A stretch of DNA of 64,000 bases from positions 23,815,631 through 23,879,630 of the forward strand of contig OY821749.1 of NCBI GenBank assembly GCA_963682055.1. The letters are read 5' to 3'. Source of the DNA: Primula veris (taxonomy: Eukaryota; Streptophyta; Magnoliopsida; Ericales; Primulaceae). The first letter of the stretch is position 1, and each line of letters starts with the position of its first letter. Shown here piece by piece: positions 20,881-32,608 of the stretch. The notes beneath the pieces were generated by a model, which saw nothing but the letters and a program-made list of their open reading frames with translations, was not told where the DNA came from and did not search any database. A program made the translations under genes and the position numbers.

Positions 20881-23604
20881 ATGGTTATTAAACACGGAGC
20901 TGGCAAGGGCCCGATGGTTGCCTCTAGACCACAACGCCTAGCCGTGATGGCCAACTCACTTCCTTTCCGGGCCATGGTCCTAGACCCGACCCTGAGCGTC
21001 GACCTCAACGACAACAGCATCATGGTGAGGCTCCATGGGCCCAATCTCGAAGAGTTTCGCCAGCTCTGCGGGATCGGCGAAGGGTTCCGCCTCCGCAAGT
21101 GCCTGACCTCTGACGAGGTGAACGGGATCGTAGCGGATCCCAATAGTATGGTAACACTCTCCCTTTCTACTCTTCTTTATGGGGGTACCCACCTCCCTAT
21201 TCCGGGGCTACTGGCGGAGCTCTGCGCTTGGACGTAGACTCTTCCGTGCCAGTGGCCACTGCAGGCACACCGGATCTGTGCCGGAATGGAAGCCCTCAAC
21301 GAACTCCTGGGCTCGTCCCTGCCAGAGCCGTTGGGGCTTAGGGAACTCTTGGCTTGCTATGAGTTCCTTCAGAGCGAGCCGAGCTCCCAGGCCAAAAGCA
21401 GGCAACCCTACCTGCGGTGCCGGGCTTACAACCAATTGATCACGGGTAACTCCGATTCGAATCGGGGTTATACCCAAGATGTGATCGTGATGGAGGGCGA
21501 CTGGCTCCGCCGAGATGACCTGGTTCTACCCACCAGGCCGGGAAGGGTCCTTAGCAACAAGGATTTCAAGGCCACGGTCGCCATGAAGCTGCGGGGCCTT
21601 GGCGAAGCCAACGTCCAGTCGCTCGAAAGGGCCCTAAACTGGTGGGGCCCGGACGGAAATGACGTCGGCGCGCGTGACGCGGAGCGGTTGTTGGTATGTG
21701 GTTCCCCTACCAGCTGCAAGGGGAACGAATTCAAATGGCCCCACAGGACCTTCTGTCCTGTGGGATACTCCCGGGACAGATGGGAGAAGGAGCAGGGGCT
21801 AGAGTCCACCCTACCCCCTAAGACTCTCAAGGAAGCTGAGGCAGTCGAGGGGTCTGCTGAAAGAACCTTGAAGAAGGTGGTGAAATCGAGGCCGAAGCCG
21901 AGTGCCAGGGCGAAGGCCGTCGAGGCGAGATCTTTCGCTCCTTCGACGGCCGGGGTTTTCTTTGAGACCCGGTCTGATGGTACCGTCCTTCACTACCGAG
22001 TGGGGGCGGACGGTACCCGTACCTATATTGATGTGCATGGGAAGCCTCTGACAGAGGTTCTCCCCTTGAGCTCTAGGGAGCCCGCTGTGGGGAGCCCCAT
22101 ACGCTTAGAAGATAGCCCATCTGAGGCAGAACCCTCCGGGCCAGCCTTGGGCACCTCAAGGACCAGGGTAAGTCGCTTCTTGTTTTTCTCAAATCTTCGT
22201 TTTTATACTTAGCTAGATTTAGTTAATTTCTCTAACTCCTTTCTTGTGTGGTCTGTGTAGGTGGTCCGTTCCGACGAGGAGGAGGCGGATGAAGAGGCCG
22301 AGGAGGAGGCGGGGATGGATGGCGAGGAGGCGGAGATTATTGAGCCCGAGGCTGGTGAGGGAGGGGTCGTCGGGGCAGGGGACAAGGAGGTGGAAGAGGT
22401 GGAGGCTTTGGAGCCCGAGGCTGAGGAGGAGGAGGGGGTCGTCGGGACAAGGGACGACGAGGTGGTTGAAGTGGCTCCCACAGATGCTAAGGTAAAGACT
22501 TTGGAGAGGTTGGGAGGCCTGGCGGGGCAGTTGAGGCGTGAACGAGCCGCTCGTAAAGCCGAAGCAGCCAAAGCTGCCAAGAGGAAGAGGGAGGAGTCGA
22601 AGGCCCCTCGGGATGCGAAGAAAGCCCGTGCCGGGGATTCTGAGCCGAGGGAGGATGCCAGGGAGCATGTGGTCGTTGCTGAAGAGCGAGCGGTGTCATC
22701 CATTCAGGCAAAGGGTCCGATGCCTAGCGCTTCGGGCTCAAGCTCAGGCTCTGGCTCCCCGTTCCCAAGGATGCCTATTCAGACTCCAGAGGAGGTCAAG
22801 GCGGCAACCGGGGTTCGGAGCATTATGGAGGGCCATCCCTCTGCTGGCCTGCTTGCTCTGGCCGCGCTTCAGCAGCAAACTGTCGAGGCCGACCAACGTG
22901 GTCGCGACCTTGCTTCCGCCATGACGTCGGCCATGGCCATGATCCCGCAGGTAAAACGTTGTTTTCGTTGTGCCATTGTCTTTCGTTTATTTCTTAAATT
23001 CTTGCTAAGTGTTTCTCTTCTTTTGTAGGCCTACTTGACAATGAACCAATACGTCTACCAGCAAGGGCAACTGGTGAGGTCGTGGGCTTCGAAGGCTGAG
23101 GCCAATGCTAAACAGGCTGAAGACGCTCTGAAGAAGGCAGAGGGGGCCCAGAAAAGGGCGGAGAGGGCCGAGGGTCTCGTCGAATCCTTGGAAGCTCGGA
23201 GATCTGATGCCGCGAAGGCCGGTGCTGAGGCCGAGGAGCGTGCCCAAGCTGCGGTAACGGCTCTGAAGGAGGTTGAAGCGAGCGTGGCCGATAAGGTGAA
23301 AGCTGTGGTCGAAGACGCTGAGGCCGGGGTGGCCGAAAAAGTAAAGGCTGAGGTTCAAGCCGCCGAGGCAGAGATGAGCGCCGCCTTGGAGCTATCGACA
23401 CAGAAGGACTTTAATTCCTTCTATGTCGATGGCTGGTCTGAGGCAGCAGCTTTTATGAGGGCGGGACCGGATCATCCGGTGTGGAACATGGAAAACATTT
23501 TTGTTCCGGTCCCCTCTGCTCCCGTTCCCGAGGTGGTCCCCTTAACCCCTCGCGCCCTTTCGGACGCCGATGCAGATGATGATGATGATGAGGGGGCATC
23601 TTAG
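20881..23604 (+). pseudogene. Spliced PF04195-like gene antisense to gag-pol of element B, one in-frame stop
   Basis: Predicted exons 20881-22167, 22261-22950 and 23029-23604, joined by two phase-0 introns with clear borders (GTAAGT...TGTGTAG and GTAAAA...TTTGTAG). The sum is 851 codons. Exon 1 carries a PF04195-like region: LLYGGTHLPIPGLLAELCAW, then PLQAHRICAGMEALNE, about residues 100-140. A single TAG at 21235-21237 (codon 119) lies inside this domain. The frame continues unbroken after it. Exon 2 is very acidic at first (DEEEADEEAEEEAGMD), then basic. Exon 3 is a coiled coil of Ala/Glu/Lys repeats (AEANAKQAEDALKKAEGA) with an acidic end. The layout (domain exon, acidic linker, coiled-coil last exon, all phase 0) matches the gene at 11523-9069 in element A. 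Function unknown. Confidence 0.82.
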
Positions 23605-23860
23605 GGCTTTTTATGGTTTTTAGATTTTATTCTCGATGTAATTTCCTTTTTTGTACTTAGCATGTAATAGCTTTCCATTGAATGAAATGAAAAAACAATT
23701 TTGGACTTGTCTTTTATTCTTCTGTGTTTTATTTGTTTACTTCCATTGTGTTTTATACATTGTATACACGCTCCCAAATGAGTGGGCCTTAGTGCTTCGG
23801 CGTTGGGGCGCTCGTTTGATACAACTCATAACTTGCAAACCGAAGTAACACATAGAAAAT

Positions 23861-24240
23861 TTAAATGAACTGAAAAATTCAAGTAAATATGAACCGGGGT
23901 GCCGTATAGGCTCGTGTTCTGAAACACTTAGAAAATTTAAATAAACTGAAAAATTCAAGTAAATAGAACCGGGGTGCCGTATAGGCTCGTGTTCTGAAAC
24001 ACTTAGAGAAAATTTAAATGAACTGAAAAATTCAAGTAAATAGAACCGGGGTGCCGTATAGGCTCGTGTTCTGAAACACTTAGAGAAAATTTAAATGAAC
24101 TGAAAAATTCAAGTAAATAGAACCGGGGTGCCGTATAGGCTCGTGTTCTGAAACACTTAGAGAAAATTTAAATGAACTGAAAAATTCAAGTAAATAGAAC
24201 CGGGGTGCCGTATAGGCTCGTGTTCTGAAACACTTGTAAA
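23861..24240. repeat. 77-bp tandem repeat, five copies
   Basis: GAACCGGGGTGCCGTATAGG recurs at 23891, 23966, 24043, 24120 and 24197 (spacing 75, 77, 77, 77). A degenerate edge follows. The array lies between the 3' end of the plus-strand gene (23604) and the 3' end of minus-strand gag-pol (24358), the same place as the 86-bp array of element A. Confidence 0.95.
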
Positions 24241-27200
24241 ATTTAAATGAAATGTACGCCGGGGAGCTATTGAAATAACAACAGTTTTCATTTATAAAGC
24301 CCACAGGCATAAATTTACACCACATTCTTATTTACACAAAGTCATAAAGGCCGAGCCCTACTGGTAGTACTTCCTTAGGTTGTTGACGTTCCAAGGTCGG
24401 TCCACCGGGACGTCGTTGGGAAGACGGCCCAACAGGTAGGCCCCGTTCCCAACTGCACCGAGGATTCGATAGGGGCCTTCCCAATTGGGGCCTAGCTTGC
24501 CGTCGGACTGTACCCTGGTGTTGTTGTTTACTTTTCGTAGCACGAGGTCTTCATCTTGGAAACGTCTGGCGTTCACTCTTTTGTTATAGGAACGCCCCAA
24601 CTCGTTTTTATATTCGGCGTTACGGATGGCCGCAACCTCCCTTCTTTCTTCGGCGTAGTCCAGCTCGAGCCCCATCATCTTTTCGTTAAGCCTGTTTTCC
24701 ACAATGTCCGTCCTCAGAGAGGGAAGCCCGATTTCTAACGGGATGATGGCCTCCATTCCGTAAGTGAGGCTATAGGGTGTCTGTTGAGTGCCCCGTCTTC
24801 TCGTCGTTCGGTAGGCCCATAGGACATGATACAGTTCTGCGGCCCATTGTCCTTTGGACTCGTCTAGCCTCTTCTTGATTCCGTCGAGCACGGTCTTATT
24901 TGATACCTCAGCTTGTCCGTTGCATTGGGGGTACGATGGGGTCGAATAGTAGTTCTTGATGCGATACTTTGCATACATCGCTTTTAATTTGACCCCGGTG
25001 AACTGTCCCCCATTGTCCGCGACGATTGAGTAGGGGATTCCGAATCTGGTGATCACGTCTCTCCAGAGGAAACGTATCACTTCGGCCTCTGTGATTTTCG
25101 CTAAGGCCACGGCCTCCACCCACTTTGAGAAGTAATCGGTGACCATGAGGAGGAACTTCTTCCCCCCCGGGGCCATGGGGAATGGTCCGACGATATCCAT
25201 GCCCCACTGCGCAAAGGGCCAGGGCGAGGTCACGCTGCTCATTTTTTGCGCCGGGGCATGGGGTATGGGTGCGTACTTCTGACACTTCTCGCACCTGAGT
25301 ACGAAAGCTTTGGCGTACTTTTGCATGAGGGGCCACCAATATCCGTGGGTCAAGGCTCGGTTGGCCAGCGATCTGCCCCCGGTATGGCTCCCACACGTTC
25401 CTTCGTGAATTTCCTCCATGACCCTTATTACCATGTCGGGGTGGACGCAGAGTAAATAGGGGCCAGAGAACGATCTTTTATAGAGCTTTTCGTTGGGAGC
25501 TATCCAGAATCCCAGTGCCGTTCTTCTTATTTTCTCGGCCTCTTTCTTGTCATTAGGAAGATCACCGGAGCGATGGTATTCGATTATGGGGTCCATCCAG
25601 CTCGGCTCCGGCGGGAGGTCAGTCACCATGTTAATTGTTGCCTTAGCCTCGATGCTAGGCGAAGGGACATATTCTATGGTGATGACTCTCTCTTTCTTAT
25701 CACTCATGACCGAGGCTAGGGTCGCTAGTGCATCGGCGTGGGTGTTCTCGTTTCTGTTGATGTTGACGATTTCTTGACATTCGAAGCTTTGGAGTATTCG
25801 GGAAGCGATAGCCACGTAGCTGGCCATTCTGTTGTCCTTCGTCTGAAATTTACCACTGATCTGGCTGCTGACTAATTGAGAGTCCGTATGCACCAGTATT
25901 TTTTTGATTCCGAGGCTTCGGGCTATTTTTAAGCCGGCGATAACGGCCTCATATTCGGCCTCGTTATTGGTGGCTCTGAAGCCAAGTTGGATTGACTTCT
26001 CGATCACATCCCCTTGTGGAGATCGGAGTACGACGCCGAGGCCGGACCCTTTCTTATTGGCGGCTCCATCCGCGTGCAAGGTCCAGGTCTCGGGGGCACA
26101 ACCTGTGATGTCGGGGCATTGAGTCGTCCCAGTGAATTCTGCCACGAAGTCGGCCAGGGCCTGTCCCTTGACGGACGTTCGCGGCGCATAGCTGATGTCG
26201 TAGGCGTTCAAGTGGCAGGCCCACTTCATCATTCGTCGAGAGAGATCCCCCTTTTGGAGTATTTCTCGCACAGGCTGGTCAGTATAGACCACAATGCTGT
26301 GTGCAGAGAAATAGTGAGCAAGTTTTCGTGAGGCCACGACGAGGGCTAGGACGAGTTTTTCCAAAGGCATATACCTTGCCTCAGCATCGAGGAGAGTTTT
26401 GCTCACGTAATAGATAGGCCTTTGCTCCCTGTCGAGTTCCTTGATGAGGACGGCGCTGACGGCTATCTCAGACACGCCCAGGTATAGGGTAAGGACATCG
26501 CCTGGGTCCGGCTTGGCTAGAAGGGGCGGATTTCCGAGGTAGTCCGCCAGCTCGGTGAACGCACGCCGGCATTCATCGGTCCATTCGAATCTCTTCTGAG
26601 CTTTTAAGGCCGTAAAGAACGGTTTGCATCGGTCCCCGAACCGGGCAATAAATCGGTTTAGGGCGGCGGCCATCCCGGCTAGCTTTTGTATGTCCTTTCT
26701 CTTCTCAGGTGTTTTCAAATTCTTCAAGGCAGAGATCTGGGACGGGTTCGCCTCTATGCCGCGGTGGGTCACCATGAACCCTAGGAATTTGCCGGCACCT
26801 ACCCCGAAGGCACATTTAGAGGCGTTCAGCTTCAGGTCATGCCTTCGTATCGTTTCGAAGGCCTCTCTCATGTCGGATAGGTGGTGCTCCTCGTGGGTGC
26901 TTTTTACCACCATGTCGTCAATATAGACTTCCATGGTTCGGCCTATGTTCTTAGCGAATATCTTGGTGACCATCCTCTGATAGGTAGCCCCGGCGTTCTT
27001 GAGCCCAAAGGGCATCACTTTGTAGCAGTAATTTCCCCTTGGGGTGATGAAGGCAGTTTTTTCTTGGTCGGCCTCCGACATGGGTATTTGATGATAGCCG
27101 GAGCAGGCATCCAGGAAGCTCATCCTGGCGGCCCCGGCCGTAGAGTCCACTATTTGATCGATTTTGGGCAAGGGGAAAGGATCTTTGGGACAGGCTCGGT

Positions 27201-28875
27201 TGAGGCTCGTGTAATCGATGCACACCCTCAGCTTCCCGTTCTTTTTAGGGACCACTACGGGATTGGCGAGCCATCTGGGGTAATAAATCTCCCTGATGGC
27301 CCCGGCCAGCAGAAGCTTCTCTACTTCCTCGTTTATGGCATCGACATGCTCTGGACTGACACGGCGCCCATTTTGCATCACGGGCTTGGCATCCGGGTTG
27401 ACGTTTAATCGGTGGCAGGCGAGGTCGGAACTGATTCCTGGCATCTTGCTTGGTTCCCATGCAAAATTGTCGAGGTATTGGAGAAGGAGTTCGACGAGGT
27501 CGGTGACCTCAGGTTTTGTAAGCTTTGCACCCACCATAAAAAAGTGGTCCTCGTCATACCCCGGGATTCGGATTTTCAACAGTCCCTCCTCCGCCTTGTC
27601 TTCGGCCTCAGGCCCCATCTTTTTGTTTAGTTCCCTCAGCAGCTTAGGGTCCTCTGCCTCGATGTTCATGGCACTTTGGGCCGGCACCATCTTTTTGCCG
27701 GAGTACACGGCCATGGCACAGCTGCGTGAAACTTTCTGATTTCCCGAGATGGTTTCCACACCAGACTCAGTTGGGTACTTAACCTTTTGGTGTAAGGTGG
27801 AGGAGACTCCATCTATTCCATGGAGCCACGGGCGCCCCAATATCACGTTGTAAACAGAGGGGACACTCACCACCGTGAACTCTACGCCCATAACTTTTGT
27901 ACCCGTTTTCACAAGCAAGGTTATGTTTCCTCTGGACTGGACCGCCTCCGAGCTGAATCCGTACAGGGGAGGAACGTCGGTTTCCAACTGTTCCTCTTTG
28001 AGTCCCATCTTTCGAAAGAGGTCTTCAAAGAGTATATTGACCGACGCTCCTTGATCGACGAGGATCCGTCCTACTGCGCAGAGGCCTATCTGTGCCGAGA
28101 TAACAAGGGCATCAGTGTGGGGCGCGTCCACCCCCACCAGATCGAAGTCAGTGAAGCTTACATCCGGCTTGGCATCGCGCTTATACTTTTTCCGGGGGCT
28201 GGAGCTTTCTGCGAGGCAGACGCGCTGCTTCATCGCTGCTTCCCGTGCCGAGGTCCTTTCTGCCCCATTCTGGCTAGACCTTTTCGGCCCAGAGTGAATG
28301 ACATGACAGATCATCACCGGTGGAGGGAGGTCCCGCTGCCTCTCATCAACCCCTTCTCCATCTCGATCGGACTCCCTCCGTGATTTGACATATTTATCCA
28401 TCAGGCCATCCCGGACCCATCCCTCGAGCCTGGCCTTCAGGCCATGGCACTCGTTGGTGTGATGGCCTCGACCCCTGTGGTATTCACATATCTTGTCGTT
28501 AGGCCCTGGGGCCGGCTCGTTCCGTAGTGGGAGAGGCCAAGAGAAGAAAGGCTCGTTCTCAATCTTGTTAAGAAGGTCGACGAGAGGTAGGCGAAAGGTG
28601 GTGGAATAGGCAGCGCCCGACCCCGAGGCGACAGGGGTTTGATGCCCCGGTCGGGGGTCCTCTTTTCTTCTTTTAGGGGCCGGTTGCGGGTTTCTTCCCG
28701 TTCGTGGCCGCTCCATCCTTTCCGCTATGGGCCGGTTTCTTCGAGGGCTCGTTACAACGAACCGATCCCTTGGCTGGTCGATAAGGGCTACTGAACGTGT
28801 TGCCCCAGCTGACCTCATGTCCTTCTCTATGTCGATATGTTGTTTTATGAGGGACCTGAGTTGAGGAACAGAGTT

Positions 28876-28891
28876 GGGGGGGGGGGGGGGG
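28876..28891. repeat. 16-base G homopolymer inside gag of element B
   Basis: Encodes a Pro run on the minus strand (ATPLPPPPPNSVPQ) and stays in frame here. It is a likely site for length error. Confidence 0.9.
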
Positions 28892-29324
28892 AGGGGGGTC
28901 GCGATCATCTCGTTTCGGATCCTGCTCCCAACTACCATGTTTTGCCTGAAGGCAGCTATGGCGGTGGAGTCGGGACAGTCCGCGCATTCGGCATGCTTCA
29001 ACCAAAACCGACTATCATAATTCTCGAGGGTCTCTTTAGATTGGACCCTCACTTGATAGAGTTGCTCCGGTTGGGCAGCTCTCTCTTTCAAGTTTATGAA
29101 CCGGTGTGCGAAGTCATAAGCTAGGTCGTCCCAACAGTGGATAGAATTGACGGGCAGGGACTGGAACCACTTACTAGCGAGCCTTCCCAGGCTGGCGGGA
29201 AAGCACCTGCACATTAATTGGTCAAGGTGTGACCAATGGTTCATCTGGTATCGGTAGTGTCGGAGATGAGCCTCTGGATCAGAGTCCGCGTTGAAGGTTT
29301 GGAGGATAGGGGCGATAAAGTTCC

Positions 29325-29338
29325 GGGGGGGGGGGGGG
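29325..29338. repeat. 14-base G homopolymer at the gag frame break
   Basis: Gag frame and downstream gag-pol frame differ by one register on the two sides of this run. Confidence 0.9.
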
Positions 29339-30000
29339 TACTGTATTCAATTTCGTCCGAGAACGGGGTGCTGTGGGTCGAGGCCACGATTTTCAACGCT
29401 GTCTCACCAGCTGCATCGTGCCGTCCGCGTCGGCCATGTCTCCGTGTCCGAGTTGGCTTATCGGTTCGGGCATGACTAGATTCCGGCCGTGAGTCCCGAC
29501 TACCATCTTGCCAACGGAGCCGAGAGTGTATACTCCGCTCGTTATCGCAGCGAGAATTTCCTTCTTGGGAATGCTCCGACTCCGCACCCCTAGCCGGCTC
29601 CCTGGGAGTCTCTAGGGGGGGTCGTCGGAGGGGTCCCAACCTGGACATCACGCTTTTAACGGGGACTGGAACCGATTTGTCTTGGCTCGCGCCTTGAGCG
29701 GGCTCGAGTTCCGGCTCCATCAGCGAGGCTATCAAGGCTTTCTGGGCCGCAAGAGCGACGAGCTCTTTTTGGTGGATATCGATCATCATCTCTGTTAGCT
29801 CGGTCCGCGATCGGGGTGCGGGAGCTGTTGCGGTCAAGGGAACGGGCTCCCTGGTAGATGCGGTCCTAGGGGTCTCATCAAAAGAAAGCGTTCTCGGCAT
29901 CCCAAGAACGTGGGGGGGTCGAGACGATGGGGTGTCAAATCGGTTATTGCCAGACATGTTTCCTTTAAGGACGGGGAGTCGAAGCTAACGCGTTCAGTTT

Positions 30001-30016
30001 CCCACAGACGGCGCCA
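30001..30016 (-). promoter_or_regulatory. Primer binding site of element B
   Basis: The minus strand reads TGGCGCCGTCTGTGGG, two bases after the 5' LTR. Same tRNA-Asp-type start (TGGCGCCGT) as element A. Confidence 0.88.
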
Positions 30017-30018
30017 AT

Positions 30019-30712
30019 TGGCGAGCCTGATTTTCTTCCCAAGCTCGGCTTACTCAATTCGCGTCGGCTCCAATCTTCCGAGGGATCCGTACTGGGCCAG
30101 GTTGGCTATGGTGATGAGGGGACTTTCGTACCTGCGCAGGAAACAAACAGGGGCCCGGGGTTGGTACCAGGTTTTCCCTCTCCAACGATCAAGTCAGTAT
30201 CGGTGTTAACTGAAAGTAGGAATATAATTAAGGGTAAGGGATCGGGCCGGTTACAGGTCGTTGTATCGAGTGGTACAGATAGTGTTCTGGGGGTCCGGGT
30301 TGTTTAACCTTTATCTCTCCTCTCTCTATTTGTGCGTCCCCCTCTAAGTGGTATTAGTGGGGGTATTTATAGTGTAATCAGAGGTGTATTAGCCCTTGGA
30401 TCACTGTACTGTTTGGTGCTGATCCGACGGCTTCAGGTCATTTATGACTCTGACAAGGGTACTGTCCTTCGTCGGGGCCCACAAGGGCTGGTCTGTGATT
30501 GGGCCACGTCGACGAAACACATAAGGGGTCCCCCAATGGGGGCAGCTGCATTAATGGGGGAAGCGTACTTAACAAGCTTCTTTAGGCCGGCCTAGGCACG
30601 ACCCGGTCTCTCCAGGACCGGGGTGATGAGTCACCCATGGTAGATAGGCCCGGATAGCCTGTTGCTGCGGTGATATCGACCCGGACGAGAGAATGTCGAC
30701 ATTCCCTCGCCA
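30019..30712 (-). repeat. 5' LTR of element B
   Basis: 694 bp, the partner of 19683-20376. A TATA box on the minus strand (CTATAAATA) lies at about 30364-30372 and would drive gag-pol. Confidence 0.97.
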
Positions 30713-30717
30713 CAGTC
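30713..30717. repeat. Target site duplication of element B, right copy
   Basis: CAGTC, identical to 19678-19682. Confidence 0.95.
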
Positions 30718-30767
30718 TAGTTGTAAATCACATTTTTAATAATTACCCCCATGACCCATCTAATTAA

Positions 30768-31006
30768 TACTTTATCTGTTTTCAATTAATTGTTTTTCAC
30801 GAAATTACGTGTAATTTTGATCGGATTATTACATGTATCAAAATTGTTGAAATGAAAATTTTTAAACTTAAATTATATAATTTAATATTTTAATTATATG
30901 ATTAACTTTTGAAATTTTTTATTTCGATAATTTTGATACAAGTTATTGACCGGTTAAAATTGCATGTAATTTCGTAGTGAATAATTAATTGAGAACGGAT
31001 GGAGTA
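30768..31006. mobile_element. Stowaway-like MITE (Tc1/mariner type)
   Basis: About 239 bp, almost fully self-complementary. The left end TACTTTATCTGTTTTCAATT pairs with the reverse complement of the right end TACTCCATCCGTTCTCAATT, and pairing continues through GAAATTACGTG and its partner. TA flanks both ends. The CTCCATCCGTTC end is typical of plant Stowaway elements. Confidence 0.75.
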
Positions 31007-31030
31007 ATTGGATACCAATTTGCCAAAAAA

Positions 31031-31140
31031 TGATGTAATTTTACATTACTCCAAACGTTTTGGGTTAATATACGTAAAGTAAAAATGATGTAATTTTACA
31101 TTACTCCAAACGTTTTGGGTTAATATACGTAAAGTAAATA
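31031..31140. repeat. 55-bp direct duplication
   Basis: TGATGTAATTTTACATTACT starts at 31031 and again at 31086; two near-identical tandem copies ending in ACGTAAAGTAAA. Confidence 0.9.
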
Positions 31141-31385
31141 CTAAATACAATAAAATAAAAAAAGTGGAAGGAAAAGACAATTCAAACCACTTGCACTGTT
31201 GCACAAGTGTAACGTAAAAGAGCTCACAGTTTTTAACGGTCATGATTTACTGCAATGCCCAATTTGCAACACGTGGTCCCTTTACAACTGGTCCAGAGTA
31301 CAAATGTACCTTTGTAGTAGCACTGTAAAACTATAGATATAGTGCACCTAATTGATAACTCGACAAAATGTATACTGTTATATTT

Positions 31386-31756
31386 CAAGACAGGGAGCCA
31401 GACTATACTTTTGGTATAGTCTGTAAAACTCTGCTCTGTGGAATCATTAGATCAACAGTAGAGTTTACAGACTGTAAGATCCAATGGTGTCACAGGGAGA
31501 GTTTTCCAGGAGTTTTTTGCCAAAATGGTCCAGTGGACCACTTAAATTCCCAGAATGGGCTACCTTTCTGAAATATTCCCAAAATGGTCTATTTTTGAAA
31601 AACGACCGATCGAAATGATTAAAACGACCGGTCGTTTTATTATTGAACTCTCTGAAACAATTTGGACAATAAACGATCGGTCGAATTGGACAATACGACC
31701 GGTCGTTTTTCAGACAAAAACGATCGGTCGTTATGTACATTTCGATCGGTCGTTTT
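31386..31756 (+). repeat. Left terminal inverted repeat of the MULE
   Basis: Matches the reverse complement of 37889-38181 almost base for base from about 31510 to 31756, including the ACGAYCGRTCGT motifs. An insertion of about 75 bp lies at about 31425-31505. Confidence 0.88.
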
Positions 31757-31871
31757 TGGTCTGAACTCACTGGAAGAAATCATACCTAAAACGATCGGTC
31801 GTTTCTGAAAAACGATCGGTCGCCTGTTGAAAAACGATCGGTCGTTTTTCAGAAACGACCGATCGACTGTA
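31602..31871. repeat. Cluster of ten ACGAYCGRTCGT-type palindromes, left end of MULE
   Basis: Ten copies of a 10-12 bp palindromic core (ACGACCGGTCGT, ACGATCGGTCGT and inverses), usually flanked by A and T runs. They are possible transposase or host-factor binding sites. Confidence 0.85.
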
Positions 31872-32230
31872 AAGAATTTACAGAACAAGGATTTTTTGCA
31901 GTTTTGGACACTGATTTGACAAAAAATATATAAAAACATGATCCCCTTTTTGAACATGATCTCTTAAAAAATGATGTCGTAAATTAATATGTTTAGTACG
32001 AGAGTGTTGGATCGGATTTTTCGAAAGATTTATGCACTAGACTAGTATTATAACATAAAATGATGTCGTAAATTAATATGTTAGGTACAAGATGTGTAGG
32101 TGACGTTTTACTAAACATCCGATTTAAAACAAGGAAATGTCACAACATCCGATTTAAAACGAAATTAAACAAATCTAAACGATTAAGGAAAACGAACGAT
32201 AAAATGCAAGCGAAAAATTGGCCATAGTTT

Positions 32231-32608
32231 TGCCTAAAAACGGTCAATCGCCACAAATGAAAACAACAAAAATAACCCAATCAACTAGATATATATGCGC
32301 ACAAGTTATAATAACATCAAAATCGCATTTGTAGAATTATAAATACGCAATCTCACAACGTCATACAAATTAACACGTAATGATAAATAGCAACATAACA
32401 TAAAAAAGATTCATAACATAAAAACGGTCAATCGCAACAAATGAAAACAACAAAAATAACCCAATCAACTAGATATATATGCGCACAAGTTATAATAACA
32501 TCAAAATCGCATTTGTAGAATTATAAATACGCAATCTCACAACGTCATATAAATTAACACGTAATGATAAATAGCAACATAACATAAAAAAGATTCATAA
32601 CATAAATG
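32231..32608. repeat. 184-bp tandem duplication in the MULE
   Basis: CGGTCAATCG starts at 32241 and 32425. The two copies differ at only a few bases and end in AAAAGATTCATAACATAAA. It lies in the 3' flank of the second MULE gene. Confidence 0.92.

Larger units (their letters stand above)
24358..29957 (-). pseudogene. Gag-Pol polyprotein of element B, frame broken at a 14-base G run
   Basis: ATG 29957 (MSGNNRFDTPSSRPP) opens gag, but this frame stops at 29241. The main frame is open from about 29324 to 24358; its first ATG is 29244, but codons upstream read as gag (TFNADSDPEAHLRHYRYQ), so the real break is the G run at 29325-29338, where the frame changes. Downstream domains: gag core (LASKWFQSLPVNSIHCW); knuckle CEYHRGRGHHTNEC near 28490; protease ILVDQGAS near 28055; reverse transcriptase with YIDDMVV near 26925; RNase H; second RNase H (LHADGAANKKGSG near 26075); integrase with WGMDIVG, VADNGGQF and GQAEVSN. 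No other stop is present. The break could be a sequencing or assembly error in the homopolymer, in which case the element could be intact. Confidence 0.93.
19683..30712 (-). mobile_element. Complete Ty3/gypsy Tat-lineage LTR retrotransposon B
   Basis: 11,030 bp with 694-bp LTRs at both ends and a perfect 5-bp target duplication (CAGTC). It is oriented on the minus strand: 5' LTR 30712-30019, primer site 30016-30001, gag-pol 29957-24358, tandem repeats 24240-23861, a spliced gene on the opposite (plus) strand 20881-23604, and the 3' LTR 20376-19683. LTR ends are TGGCGAG/CTCGCCA. The gene order matches element A. LTR differences are about seven, all transitions, so the insertion is recent. Confidence 0.97.

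Noticed and set aside
20881..21237. A short 118-residue gene ending at 21237
   Set aside because: The same frame continues after the TAG through the rest of the PF04195-like domain, so the stop is a mutation inside one exon.
24556..29475. Many plus-strand frames of 60-190 residues over gag-pol of element B
   Set aside because: They are shadows of the strongly coding minus strand, without motifs of their own.
31465..31957. Open frames with KRPIEMIKTTGRF-like peptides
   Set aside because: They are translations of the repeated ACGAYCGRTCGT palindromes; similar peptides appear on both strands at 34236-34534 and 37779-38211.
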